Shown piece by piece: positions 34,783-45,934 of a DNA stretch of 59,569 nucleotides; position 1 is the first letter of the stretch, and each line of letters starts with the position of its first letter. Below the pieces are notes generated by a model that saw only the letters and a list, made by a program, of their open reading frames with translations, was not told where the DNA came from and searched no databases. The stretch comes from Bdellovibrionota bacterium (GTDB taxonomy: Bacteria > Bdellovibrionota_G > JALEGL01 > DATDPG01): the NCBI GenBank assembly GCA_035292885.1, contig DATDPG010000019.1, positions 1-59,569 on the forward strand, written 5' to 3'. The translations under genes were made by a program, and so were the position numbers.

Positions 34783-36519
34783 ATGAACGAAGATCTTCGA
34801 CGCTTGAAGGCGCGAATGGACGAGCTTTCGAAACGGGTTCGAGAGCTTGAGGAGAAAGTCGGCGTTTCTTCTTCGTTTTTCGACAGCTCGAGTCCTTCCG
34901 CCGGCGGGACTCCAAAGACGGCTTCCCCCTTGGATCGAATTTCCAGCGTCGGATCGATCGTTGCGTTGATCGGCCGGACGCTGATCATCTTGGGCGGCGC
35001 ATTTTTCCTGCGGGCCATGACCTCATCCGGGGCGCTGCCCCCCATGGTGGGCGCCGTCATGGGGCTGTCATATGCGGCCGTCTGGATCGTTTTCTCGAAT
35101 CGCGCGGCAAAATCCGGCCGAATGGACAGCTCGCTGTTTTACGGGATCTCATCCGCCGTGATCGCTTTTCCTTTGCTTTGGGAATCGACGATCAAATTCG
35201 GTTTCTTTTCGCCCGCCGCCAGTGCCGGCGCAGTATTCGTTTTCGCATCCATGTCGCTCGCTTTCGCCTGGATTCGAAAATCCCAGACCCTGGCCTGGAC
35301 GTTCGCGATACCCGCGGGCCCTCTTCTTTTGGGCCTTGCCTTTGGAACGGCCCGGCCGGTGCCATTCCTGATTCTACTTCTGTTGTTGGGATTGGGTACG
35401 CTTTGGATGGCGTACACCCGGGATTGGCCGACCCTCTCGGCTTACACGGCGGGCGTGGCCAATTTAGGCATGCTCGTCTTCGGGTTTGCTTTTGTGGCCC
35501 GCCCCGATTCGGAAGCGGTGGCGGGAGTCGGCCTTCTCACATTTTCCGTCATGGAGACGGCTTTTTTGGCCGCGTATCTCGGAAGCTTCTCCATCCGTCT
35601 CTTTAACCAGAATCGGGCCGTGCACATATTGGAAATTCTCCAGTCCTTGGCGGCGTTGACGATCGGACTGGGGGGGATGTTGGCCGCCATTCGTTTCAGA
35701 GAGTTACCCGGAGCTTGGCTGGGAGTCTCGTGTCTATTATTCGCGGGAGCGAGTTACGCGGCGTCGTTCGCCTTCTTGGAACGGAAGGCGGAGACTCGGC
35801 GAAATTTCTTTTCCTACACGACGTTGGCTCTGACGCTCGTGATCGTTTCCATTGTGGTGCTGTCGCGTGGCGCCGATCTTGTTTTAGCTCTGAGCTTTGT
35901 GGCCCTTTTTGCCGCCGGTCTGGGGAATTGGAAGGGACGCGGGACGCTTTGCGTCCATGGCGCCGTCTATCTCGCCGCGGCATTGCTCGACTCCGGTTGG
36001 GTGGCGACGCTGGTGGACGCAGCGATGCGCCGAGAGGTCACGCTGGAGGCTTGGCTGAATCGGCCCATGCTGACGGCGATCCTGGCGTCGATTCTCATGT
36101 TGGTGATCGCCAAACCTCCTCGAAAGCGGGAAGGGTTGCTTGCGAACCGGCTCCCGGGAATGGCGGCGCTTTTCGCCGTCGTTTTCACCATCAATGGCTT
36201 GATCACGTCGCTTGCGACGGATGTTCTCTCGGCGCGATCGGAGGGGTCGCTGCATGTCTCGGCCCTGGCTTCCGTTCGCACGATGACGCTTGCGATCTCC
36301 GCATTGATCGTTGCGTTGGTCGGTCGTTGGAAACGGAATCTTCAGGCGGATTGGCTGGCGTACACGCTTCTATTCCTGGGCGGCGTAAAACTGGTCTGGG
36401 AAGATTTTCGGGTCGGTTTTTCGACGACGCTGTTCGCTTCTTTCGCCATTTACGGCGCGGCGCTTATTTTGGCGCCGAGGATTTTGCGGCGGACGTCGAG
36501 AACACCCGGCGAATCGTAA
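34783..36519 (+). CDS. DUF2339-type polytopic membrane protein
   Basis: 578 residues. N-terminal ~30 residues form a coiled coil (LRRLKARMDELSKRVRELEEKVG), followed by a Ser/Pro linker and then about 15 hydrophobic helices to the C-terminus, with short loops and many Gly-Leu-Ala-rich segments. The layout of a cytoplasmic coiled coil plus a run of helices matches DUF2339 membrane proteins, whose role is unknown. AGAGGGCG precedes ATG 34783. It diverges from the six-haem cytochrome gene, giving a 144-bp shared upstream region. No conserved charged residue cluster that would indicate a transporter is obvious. Confidence 0.8.
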   Translation: MNEDLRRLKARMDELSKRVRELEEKVGVSSSFFDSSSPSAGGTPKTASPLDRISSVGSIVALIGRTLIILGGAFFLRAMTSSGALPPMVGAVMGLSYAAVWIVFSNRAAKSGRMDSSLFYGISSAVIAFPLLWESTIKFGFFSPAASAGAVFVFASMSLAFAWIRKSQTLAWTFAIPAGPLLLGLAFGTARPVPFLILLLLLGLGTLWMAYTRDWPTLSAYTAGVANLGMLVFGFAFVARPDSEAVAGVGLLTFSVMETAFLAAYLGSFSIRLFNQNRAVHILEILQSLAALTIGLGGMLAAIRFRELPGAWLGVSCLLFAGASYAASFAFLERKAETRRNFFSYTTLALTLVIVSIVVLSRGADLVLALSFVALFAAGLGNWKGRGTLCVHGAVYLAAALLDSGWVATLVDAAMRREVTLEAWLNRPMLTAILASILMLVIAKPPRKREGLLANRLPGMAALFAVVFTINGLITSLATDVLSARSEGSLHVSALASVRTMTLAISALIVALVGRWKRNLQADWLAYTLLFLGGVKLVWEDFRVGFSTTLFASFAIYGAALILAPRILRRTSRTPGES

Positions 36520-36549
36520 TTTTCAAAGACCCCGATACACTAGTGAACC

Positions 36550-37098
36550 ATGAATCATAGGCGAAGCCTCCTTTTGTTCCTGATGTGCGCGACCGGATTG
36601 ATCAACTTCCGAGTTGCGATGGCCGTCGAACAAACCGTCGTCCCGAAAGTGACGTTCTATACAGGGGATTTTCTCCGGACGCTGACAGCGGGCGGATTGA
36701 CGTACATGGTGGAAACCGAGTCTCATTGGGGTGCAACGGCTGAAATGATCCTTGGCGGTACGGCGACGGATCAGGGAGCACGACCGTTTGTTTCGGACGG
36801 CGAACTATTCCTCATCACCGATCTCGGCGTTCTTTACGGAATGCCGGTTCGTCTCGGCCTGTCGGAGAGTGCGTGGACCGGAAGTCTTTATTCGACCGCC
36901 GGCCCGATGCGTATCCAACTCGGAGATGTGACGGGCTGGGGAGGTTTTCTCGGCGGTGGCCTGGACATTCACACGCCGATCCGCTGGCTCGGGATCAATT
37001 TCGATGTAAAAAACTTCTTCTATTCGGTGCCGAACCCGAACGGCGGAAATTTCAACGTGGACATCGACCTGACGGTTGGCCCGTCGTTCAGATTTTAG
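36550..37098 (+). CDS. Small outer-membrane beta-barrel protein
   Basis: 182 residues with a signal peptide (LLLFLMCATGLINFRVAMA). The mature protein alternates hydrophobic and polar residues in about eight strands (LTYMVETESHWGATAEMILGG, LFLITDLGVLYGMPVRLGL, GGFLGGGLDIHTPIRWLGINF), and ends in Phe (VGPSFRF), the C-terminal signature recognised by the BAM complex. It resembles OmpA/OmpW-size barrels without the periplasmic domain. It starts 30 bp after the DUF2339 gene on the same strand. Function unknown: pore or structural. Confidence 0.78.
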   Translation: MNHRRSLLLFLMCATGLINFRVAMAVEQTVVPKVTFYTGDFLRTLTAGGLTYMVETESHWGATAEMILGGTATDQGARPFVSDGELFLITDLGVLYGMPVRLGLSESAWTGSLYSTAGPMRIQLGDVTGWGGFLGGGLDIHTPIRWLGINFDVKNFFYSVPNPNGGNFNVDIDLTVGPSFRF

Positions 37099-37139
37099 TT
37101 GGTCGCTGAACAAGCGTCATCGATGGGAGAATTTACCCG

Positions 37140-37709
37140 ATGCAATTCGAAACAAAAGAAGTCAAACCGAAAATGTGGCCGGAGATCGAACGATTATTCG
37201 GACTCCGGGGCGCCTGCGGTGGCTGTTGGTGCATGTTTTGGCGGGCGGAAAAAGGGGAAAAATGGGATGACATGAAGGGTGAGATGAACAAAGAACGGTT
37301 TCGGAAATTGATCCGATCCGGCCAGGCACATGGGATTTTGGCGTTTGCCGATGGAGAACCGATCGGTTGGTGTTCTTTCGATCGCCGGACGGACTATGCA
37401 CGATTGGACCGGTCCCCGAGTCTGGCATGTGCGGATGCCGATCGTGTCTGGTCGATCCCCTGTTTCTTTATTCAACGCGGGTATCGAAGGCAGGGTGTAG
37501 CCGGACTTCTCCTCAAGCGTGCAATCGCCGCCCTCAAGAAGCGGAGAGCGAAAATAGTGGAAGGGTATCCGGTGCGCCCCTCTCCCGACGGGAAGCCGAC
37601 CGCAGCCGCCTTTACGTATACGGGCACTCGACCGATGTTTCTAGAGGCGGGTTTTAAAGTCGTCGGGAACCGAGACGGAGGGAAGCAGCGTGTGCGTAAA
37701 GCGCTGTAA
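37140..37709 (+). CDS. GNAT-family N-acetyltransferase
   Basis: 189 residues. Acetyl-CoA pyrophosphate-binding segment FIQRGYRRQGVAGLLLKRAIAALKKR (residues about 116-140) is the GNAT motif A (R/Q-x-x-G-x-G/A). The N-terminal half has an unusual conserved FGLRGACGGCWCMFWR cluster seen in a subgroup of uncharacterised GNATs. The C-terminal strand GTRPMFLEAGFKVVGNR closes the fold. Acceptor unknown. It ends 3 bp before the convergent adenine deaminase. Confidence 0.9.
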   Translation: MQFETKEVKPKMWPEIERLFGLRGACGGCWCMFWRAEKGEKWDDMKGEMNKERFRKLIRSGQAHGILAFADGEPIGWCSFDRRTDYARLDRSPSLACADADRVWSIPCFFIQRGYRRQGVAGLLLKRAIAALKKRRAKIVEGYPVRPSPDGKPTAAAFTYTGTRPMFLEAGFKVVGNRDGGKQRVRKAL

Positions 37710-37712
37710 GAA

Positions 37713-39621
<1,909 letters not shown>

Positions 39622-39625
<4 letters not shown>

Positions 39626-39951
39626 CGTTTGGGCCTGGATTCCCGAATCGTTTCGCGAGCCCAGGAAAACGCCGCTACCGTGGACGGAAGACCGATGGTC
39701 GACGCTGCGAGAGCGATCACCTGCTCGATTTCCTCTCGTGTAGCGCCCGCGGCAAGCGCCCGCCGTGTGTCCGCGTGAACGGCGCCTTCCAACCGGCCTC
39801 CGATGCTGATCGCGAGTTTGAGGAGACGGACGGTCTTGGCGTCCAGCGGTCCGGCCTCTTTCCCCGCTCGGCCCAGGATCTCCCAAGCCTCACCAATTTC
39901 GGGGTACCTTTTGATGAAGTCGAAGTAGGTTTTCGGCGGTTTCGGTTGCAT
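39622..39951 (-). CDS. Carboxymuconolactone decarboxylase/AhpD-like protein
   Basis: 109 residues, a single CMD helical domain: FIKRYPEIGEAWEILGRAGKEAGPLDAKTVRLLKLAISIGGRLEGAVHADTRRALAAGATREEIEQVIALAASTIGLP... is the usual layout. The CxxC peroxidase motif of AhpD is replaced by Glu-Gly-Ala-Val-His-Ala-Asp, so thiol peroxidase activity is not expected; the His remains. Its stop overlaps the start of menA, so they are probably translationally coupled; a role near quinone metabolism is an inference from that. Confidence 0.88.
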
Positions 39952-40006
39952 GCGTCACCTCTCGGGAAACATTGTTCTTTTACCGAGGTGCTCGCAGGCG
40001 TCAACT

Positions 40007-40047
40007 TCCACTCGCTGACGCTTTTCTTCCCGTTGCGGTCTTTATCC
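40007..40047. repeat. 41-bp near-identical copy of the 3' end of the haem-b subunit gene
   Basis: Matches 50020-50060 at 40 of 41 positions in the same orientation. At 50 kb these bases encode KDRNGKKSVSEW, the conserved C-terminal motif of the ethylbenzene-dehydrogenase-type haem domain. Here the same bases span the end of acr3 and the acr3-AhpD intergenic region, where a minus-strand frame again reads DKDRNGKKSVSEW. The flanks do not match. Confidence 0.85.
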
Positions 40048-41118
40048 GGCGCGATGAAGAGGATTCTCTTGCGCGAACCAGTGCTGCGTCGACAGACAGA
40101 CTCGGCAGACGGAAAGCATCACCGGCACCTCGACCAACACTCCGACAACGGTCGCCAGAGCAGCGCCGGATTCGGGGCCGTAGAGGGCAATGGCCGTAGC
40201 CACGGCCAACTCGAAGAAATTCGACGCTCCGATGAGGGCGCCCGGCGCGGCTACAGCGTATTCCACGCCCAAGCGCTTCATCAGAAAGTACACAAGCCCC
40301 GAGTTGAAATAAACTTGCAGAAGGATCGGAATCGAAAGAAGGACGACGTGAAACCATCGCTGGGCCAAATTATCGGCCTGGAAGGCGAAAATCATAACCA
40401 GCGTCACCAGGAGCGCCGCGACAGAAAAAGGCTGGAACCTCGCGACAAAATGGTGTTCGAACCACTCGATCCCCTTTTTCGCAACGAGAAGCCGACGACT
40501 CACTGCTCCGGCCGCGAGCGGCACGACAACAAAGATCAAGACAGACAATAGCAGAACACGGAACGGGACTTCCAACCCCGACGTACCCGACACCAGGAAC
40601 TTCACAATCGGCGCGAACGCCACCAGCATAATAAGATCGTTTACGGAAACCTGCACCAGCGTATAGCCCGGATCCCCTTTCGAAAGGTAAGACCAAACAA
40701 AGACCATGGCCGTGCACGGGGCCGCGGCCAAGATGATCAACCCCGCAATATATTGGTCGGCAAGCTCGGGGGGAATGAACGCCGCGTAGAGAATCCGGAA
40801 AAAGAGCCACGCGAGCAAGGCCATGGAAAAGGGTTTCACGAGCCAATTGACCACCAACGTGATCACGAGTCCGCGCGGCTTTCGCCCCGCCCGGACGATC
40901 GAGGCGAAATCAACCTTAAGCATCATCGGGTAGATCATGAGCCAGATGAGAAGCGCGATCGGAATATTGATCTGGCTACCGTCGGCGAACTCGAGTCCTC
41001 GCAGACGGTCCGTCAAGCCGGGCAAGAATCTTCCCAGCACGACACCCGCCACCATGCAAACCAGAACCCAGAGGCTCAAGAAACGTCCGAAGATTCCCAT
41101 CAATCGGGGTTTTAGCAT
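40042..41118 (-). CDS. acr3: ACR3-type arsenite efflux permease
   Basis: 358 residues from ATG 41118; GTG 41124 is possible and neither has a good ribosome site. Ten hydrophobic helices. The conserved helix-4 cysteine needed for arsenite transport is in LAAAPCTAMVFVWSYLS, and the helix 9 region IGASNFFELAVATAIALYG with the Asn-Phe-Phe-Glu signature is intact. Inner-membrane extrusion of As(III) driven by the proton gradient. No arsR or arsC is adjacent. The last codons lie in the 41-bp repeat shared with 50 kb, so the C-terminus may have been altered by recombination. Confidence 0.93.
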   Translation of the reverse strand: MLKPRLMGIFGRFLSLWVLVCMVAGVVLGRFLPGLTDRLRGLEFADGSQINIPIALLIWLMIYPMMLKVDFASIVRAGRKPRGLVITLVVNWLVKPFSMALLAWLFFRILYAAFIPPELADQYIAGLIILAAAPCTAMVFVWSYLSKGDPGYTLVQVSVNDLIMLVAFAPIVKFLVSGTSGLEVPFRVLLLSVLIFVVVPLAAGAVSRRLLVAKKGIEWFEHHFVARFQPFSVAALLVTLVMIFAFQADNLAQRWFHVVLLSIPILLQVYFNSGLVYFLMKRLGVEYAVAAPGALIGASNFFELAVATAIALYGPESGAALATVVGVLVEVPVMLSVCRVCLSTQHWFAQENPLHRAG

Positions 41119-41551
41119 AACCACGAATCAAGAGAAGGTGACCGGCGGCGCCGGTTTTCGTCACGATCGATAGAGAAGATTCCGCCCCGTCATTTGGCTC
41201 GGTTGATCGAACTCGGCGTTGGATTCGATCTGTTCCTGGTTGAAGTCGACCGATTCGTACGGTGTGGGTTCCTCCGGGGCGAGGAGGGAGGGAGTCTTTC
41301 CGTGCCGATTGAAGAAGGACTCCACCGGTTTGTGCGGGGGGGCGCGAGAAACTTGAGGAACGAGAGCGCAGATTCCATCAGGGCCCGGAGGGAGATTCTC
41401 TCCAACCAGAGGCCGGATACATGAACGTGAAACAGCCAAAATCCTGCGCACGGCATCCGATCAAGATATGCGTTCTTTCGAAGCTCGCGCTTTGACTGGC
41501 GGGGACTTGCGAAACTGGTTGGTTGGAGGTGCGGGGTGAGATTCCTCGAGT
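41119..41551. other. Gene-free stretch, about 430 bp
   Basis: Upstream of acr3 and downstream of the broken protease copy. The minus-strand frame of the pseudogene stays open to 41190, but similarity to the intact protease fades near 41552. Other frames show no family motif. It probably contains the acr3 promoter, not pinned down. Confidence 0.5.
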
Positions 41552-42047
41552 AGGTCGTCGCCAGCGTGGCCGCCGAATTGACAAAATTCACCCGCAAAAT
41601 GAGTGCTCGCCACGCGTTGCTCGATGTTGCCTCGGGAGGGATTGGAGCTTCGAGAACCTCAATCCCCTAACGATCTTTCAAGAGAGGCGTGGCCGCTGGC
41701 AAGGGAACGGAGTCCAGATAAATCTCGCTGCCTTCAACCTTACCTTGAACCGAGATCGTTGATCCCGTAGAGAGACCAGCGGGGGGTTCTCCGGGAAAAT
41801 GAAGTTGAAAGATCTTGTGTGAAACCGAGTCTTCGAGAAGGTACATCTTCTCGTCAACGGGATTTTCAAAATTATCGACTTGAAGGATTTCAAGTCGGCC
41901 TGTGATGCGGGAAGGATTTTTATTTTGCGCGAATGCAATGGAGGTCTCCCTATATGTGAACGGAAGCAAGAAAAGCAAAAGGAAGAGAAAAGACAGCGCA
42001 ACAAAACGCACGAGGTGCTCATGGCTCCCTTGATCTTTAGAGATCAT
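41552..42047 (-). pseudogene. Truncated copy of the adjacent metalloprotease N-terminus
   Basis: It begins with a different signal-like stretch (LVRFVALSFLFLLLFLLPF), then matches the 45-kb gene almost residue for residue: RITGRLEILQVDN, MYLLEDSVSHK and LHFPGEPPAGLSTGS. At the point where the intact gene reads KEAMGIEVLE this copy reads KDR, a TAG stop (41667-41669), and then GIEVLE in the same frame, followed by weaker similarity (RALILRVNFVNS against RAVILLVDFIDS). The metalloprotease domain and Ig repeats are absent. Its stop is 18 bp downstream of the intact gene's 3' end on the same strand. It could be expressed as a 126-residue exported propeptide-like protein, but I favour a decayed duplication. 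Confidence 0.85.
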
Positions 42048-42064
42048 CTCCCCTCCACTTCTTG

Positions 42065-45000
42065 TTATTGGATTCTACAACTACCGCACCCCCCGCCGCC
42101 ACCCCCTGGGGAGGTGACCGTCACGATCGCACTGTCCGAGGCAGTGAGCCCCTGGTTATCCGTGACCTTCAACGTCAATGTGAAGGTGCCAGCGACCGTG
42201 CATTTGATGTTGGTCTGAGAAGCATCAGGCGTCGAGAGTGCGCAGGAGGTTGAACTGATCGTCCACCAATACGAGGCGATGGTACCGTCCGGATCACTGC
42301 CGGATCCGTAGACCGTTTTTACCGTATCTTTCACGATGGAAAAGTCAGGGCCGGCGTTGGCTGTCGGAGGTTGCGATGTGATGTTTGAAACGGTGACATT
42401 GACCGCGCTGGAGGTGGCGGTATTCCCCTTTGCGTCCCGCGCCACGGCCGAAAGCGAGTGCGAGCCGTTGGCGACAGAGGTTGTATTCCACGAAATAGAG
42501 TAAGGAGAGGTCGTGTCTTCCACGCCCAGGTTCACGCCATCGAGTTTGAATTGAACGCCCGCAACACCGTTGTTGTCGGAAGCTGCAGCGGATACGCTGG
42601 TGGTTCCCGACACTGTCGCACCGCTTGCAGGAGACGTCATCGAAACGGTCGGTGGGATCGTATCGAGATTTGAAACCGTGACATTGACCGCCGCGGTTGT
42701 GGCGGTATTTCCCGCCGCGTCCCGAGCCACAGCCGAAAGCGAGTGCGAGCCGTTGGCTGCAGACGTGGTATTCCAATAAAAATAGTAAGGAGAAGTCGTG
42801 ACTTCCGCGCCCAGATTCACGCCGTCGAGCTTGAATTGAACGCCCGCAACGCCGATGTTGTCGGAAGCCGTCGCGTACACACTGATGGTCCCTGACACTA
42901 TCGCACCGAACGTCGGAGATATCATTGAAATCGTCGGCGGGGTTGTGTCAGAGGAGAGATTGGAAACCGTGACATTGACCGCGCTGGAGGTGGCGGTATT
43001 CCCCGCCGCGTCCCGCGCCACGGCCGAAAGCGAGTGCGAGCCGTTGGCCGTAGAGGTTGTATTCCACGAAATAGAGTAAGGAGAGGTCGTGTCTTCCGCG
43101 CCGAGATTCGCACCGTCGAGCTTGAATTGAACGCCCGCAACGCCGATGTTGTCGGAAGCGGTCGCCGACACACTGAGGGTCCCCGACACGGTCGCGCCGC
43201 TGGCCGGAGACGTCATCGAAACGGCCGGGGGGCTCGTGTCCAGGGACGAGTTGGAAACCGTCACATTGACCGCACTCGCGGTGGCGGTATTCCCCGCCGC
43301 GTCCCGCGCCACGGCCGAAAGCGAGTGCGAGCCGTTGGTGACAGAGGTTGTATTCCACGAAATTGAATAGAAAGTACCGGTCGTAATTTCCGCACCCAGG
43401 TTCCCACCGTCGAGTTTAAATTGAACGCCCGCGACGCCGTTGATGTCGGAAGCGGTCGCCGACACACTGAGGGTTCCTGACACCGTCGCACCGCTGGCAG
43501 GATATGTTATCCAAACAAACGGCGGGGTGGTGTCGAGATTAGAAACCGTTACAACGACCGCGCTGGAGGTGGTGGTATGCCCCGCCGCGTCCCGAGCCAC
43601 GGCCGTAAGCGAGTGCGTGCCATTCCGTTCCCTGGTTGTATCCCAAGAAAAAGCGTAAGGAAATGTCGTATCTTCCACCCAATCGTACCCGTTTTTCTTG
43701 AATTGGACGCCCACAACTCCGAAGCTGTCGGAAGCCTTAGCCCACACACTGACGACCCCTGAAACCGTCTCGCCGTCGGCCGGAAACTGCATCGAAACAG
43801 CCGGAGGTATATTGTCAACGGGCTGGCTGTTGGAAACGGTTACAACGATTGCACGGGTGGCGGTTGTATTTCCGGCTGCGTCCCGCGCGACGGCAGCAAG
43901 CGAGTGCGCGCCATTCGGTACAGAGGTTGTATCCCAGGAAACGGAGTAAGGAGAAGTCGTATCTTCCGCACCCAGATTAACTCCATCGAGTTTGAATTGT
44001 ACGCTCACAACGCCGAGGCTTTCCGAAGCTGTCGCCGACACAGGAATGGTCCCTGTCACTGTCGCGCCGCTGGCCGGAAACGTCATCGAAAGGATCGCAT
44101 CATTGATCACGGGCACATCAACCCGAACCGTAACGCCGTTCGTGTCATGGGAGAGTTGTGTCATCGTAATCCAGCTGTTCGAATCTTGGAACACTCCGCT
44201 GTCGACAAGCGTGTCCACAAAGAACGTATTCGAGGATAGCGACTTATTGTAATGAATGCTGGCCTTGTCGGTATATCTTGAACCAAGTGCTGTGTCGTAT
44301 CCAATTTTTCTCCTATAGGAGACATAGTAATATTCACCCGTGCCTGCTTTAGGAATTTTGACAAGCTGTGGATAGAGTGCCAAGGCCGGTTCGGTCTCCA
44401 AGGGCGCCACGGTCACGGTCCATGTCCCTGCGCTGCCGATTTCCATAATCTGCGAGGGAGGAAGCCATCCCATCTGCTCCTTGTGACGCCCGTTGACCTG
44501 CCGAAAGATATTATTCGACATCCCCATGAAATCGGTGATGTCTCCATACTCACTATCGTTAACCCCGTCGTTGTTCCAATCCGCGGAAGCGTGTGCCATC
44601 CCCAGATTGTGACCGAGTTCATGGGCAAAAATATCCGCGACACAGTATTTTACCCAAGCGCGGCACACACCAGCGCATCCGACGTTGCCCAACCCAGCCC
44701 ATGTACAAGTGCTGTCCGAGGGAAGAACGTAAACTTTGTGTTGGTATAAGTTCAGATCGATCCCTATATTTACCGCCGCTTCATCAGCTCGCGTTGCCCA
44801 CGTGATTGGATCGCAAGACTCCGTTTTGGAGCCGGAGATCAATACCCGATACACATCCGATTGCCCGTTGCCGTTGGTGTCTCCGGGGAAAGATACGACG
44901 CCGAACGAGGTCTCCCGATACAGGCCGTCCACAGATTGTACCCCTGTGAACATGATGTTGGCGGCTTGGCTCTCCGTGGTGCAGGAGGACGGTGAATCGA

Positions 45001-45511
45001 TGAAATCCACCAGCAGAATGACCGCCCGCCGTACGTTGCTTAAAGCCGCTTCGGAAACCATCGGAGTTTCGAGAACCTCAATCCCCATCGCCTCTTTCGA
45101 GAGAGCACCGATCGGCGAATAGGAAACGGCCTCCAGATGAATCGTCTGGTCTTCAACCGCGCCTTGAACCGAGATCATTGAACCCGTGGATAAACCGGCG
45201 GGCGGCTCTCCGGGAAAATGAAGTTCAAAGGTCTTGTGCGAAACCGAATCTTCGAGAAGGTACATCCGCTCTTCAACGGGGTTGTCAAAATTATCGACTT
45301 GAAGGATTTCAAGTCGGCCGGTTATGCGGGAAAAATCTTCGCCATTGAGAGTTTCAGAATAGGAAGTTTGAAAAGAGGAAGTTTGAACCTTTTCTTCTGG
45401 AACCAAATCGGATTTCGTGGCGCTCGAGCCGCAGCCAACCACAGGTACAGCGAACAGGAACGAAAGAGCCAAGAGGAAACCGAGTAGCGCGGAAGTGTCG
45501 GACTCCTTCAT
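42065..45511 (-). CDS. Lipoprotein metalloprotease (M11-like) with six Ig repeats and PKD domain
   Basis: 1148 residues. Signal LLALSFLFAVPVVGC gives a lipobox Cys near 27. Residues ~60-150 are a propeptide-like beta domain; ~170-480 hold a zinc protease with HELGHNLGMAHASADWN (HExxHxxGxxH) followed by a Met-turn in DFMGMSNN, the gametolysin/M11-type pattern. Then come six Ig-like repeats of about 96 residues (DTTPPxVSMTSPASGATVSGTxSVSATASDN...), a PKD domain (ANAGPDFSIVKDTVKTVYGSGSDPDG) and a GGGGGGCGSCRIQ tail. It would be displayed on or released from the cell surface, with the Ig array as a stalk or adhesin. M66 or another metzincin is the alternative. No secretion partner gene is adjacent. 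Confidence 0.88.
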   Translation of the reverse strand: MKESDTSALLGFLLALSFLFAVPVVGCGSSATKSDLVPEEKVQTSSFQTSYSETLNGEDFSRITGRLEILQVDNFDNPVEERMYLLEDSVSHKTFELHFPGEPPAGLSTGSMISVQGAVEDQTIHLEAVSYSPIGALSKEAMGIEVLETPMVSEAALSNVRRAVILLVDFIDSPSSCTTESQAANIMFTGVQSVDGLYRETSFGVVSFPGDTNGNGQSDVYRVLISGSKTESCDPITWATRADEAAVNIGIDLNLYQHKVYVLPSDSTCTWAGLGNVGCAGVCRAWVKYCVADIFAHELGHNLGMAHASADWNNDGVNDSEYGDITDFMGMSNNIFRQVNGRHKEQMGWLPPSQIMEIGSAGTWTVTVAPLETEPALALYPQLVKIPKAGTGEYYYVSYRRKIGYDTALGSRYTDKASIHYNKSLSSNTFFVDTLVDSGVFQDSNSWITMTQLSHDTNGVTVRVDVPVINDAILSMTFPASGATVTGTIPVSATASESLGVVSVQFKLDGVNLGAEDTTSPYSVSWDTTSVPNGAHSLAAVARDAAGNTTATRAIVVTVSNSQPVDNIPPAVSMQFPADGETVSGVVSVWAKASDSFGVVGVQFKKNGYDWVEDTTFPYAFSWDTTRERNGTHSLTAVARDAAGHTTTSSAVVVTVSNLDTTPPFVWITYPASGATVSGTLSVSATASDINGVAGVQFKLDGGNLGAEITTGTFYSISWNTTSVTNGSHSLSAVARDAAGNTATASAVNVTVSNSSLDTSPPAVSMTSPASGATVSGTLSVSATASDNIGVAGVQFKLDGANLGAEDTTSPYSISWNTTSTANGSHSLSAVARDAAGNTATSSAVNVTVSNLSSDTTPPTISMISPTFGAIVSGTISVYATASDNIGVAGVQFKLDGVNLGAEVTTSPYYFYWNTTSAANGSHSLSAVARDAAGNTATTAAVNVTVSNLDTIPPTVSMTSPASGATVSGTTSVSAAASDNNGVAGVQFKLDGVNLGVEDTTSPYSISWNTTSVANGSHSLSAVARDAKGNTATSSAVNVTVSNITSQPPTANAGPDFSIVKDTVKTVYGSGSDPDGTIASYWWTISSTSCALSTPDASQTNIKCTVAGTFTLTLKVTDNQGLTASDSAIVTVTSPGGGGGGCGSCRIQ
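42375..44115 (-). repeat. Six tandem Ig-like repeats within the protease gene
   Basis: Repeat unit about 290 bp, aligned at roughly 44115, 43822, 43540, 43245, 42960 and 42668 (minus strand). Repeats 3-6 are very alike at the DNA level, including long identical runs such as the bases encoding GSHSLSAVARDAAGNTA, while the first two are more diverged. This pattern is expected from recent internal duplication or gene conversion at the C-terminal end of the array and predicts copy-number variation between strains. Confidence 0.88.
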
Positions 45512-45934
45512 TAATACACCCCGGGAGAATGGAGCAATCTTTAAGCCAAGCGGAAGACCGCGAAAAAAGCGTTGCAGGAAGAGGAGATGCGCCGTTTATG
45601 GCAACGAAAGTTCACATTGGGTTTCGCAAAAAGTACAAACATCTGTTACTTTTTTTCATACCGTAAGCTCAAGGAATGGAACGAAAACGGAACGAGCCAC
45701 TCAGTCGAGAGCATCGCGATGATCCTGCCTTTTGTATTTGGGGAAGAACCTAAACATTTGAACCGGCCCCCTGATTCAATTGGTGGCGACGCAGGGAAAG
45801 GATTGCGCGAAGCAGGCGCGAAGGGATGTCCTCTTAGTAATTTTGAAAACTCCGGCGGTGGTATGGAGTGTGGGATGGGCGTGGCCAAAGCGAGGGAAGG
45901 GGGACTTTGAGGGAACGGAGGGTCTGCTGGAACC
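45512..45934. other. Gene-free stretch, about 420 bp
   Basis: Upstream of the metalloprotease. Short frames on both strands (for example 45572-45910 plus) have no recognisable family and odd composition. It should contain the protease promoter. A 14-base sequence GTCCTCTTAGTAAT at 45829 recurs at 49775, too short to interpret. Confidence 0.5.

Noticed and set aside
42375-44115. Regular ~290-bp repeats considered as a CRISPR-like or non-coding array
   Set aside because: The repeats stay in frame through the protease gene and encode Ig-like domains.
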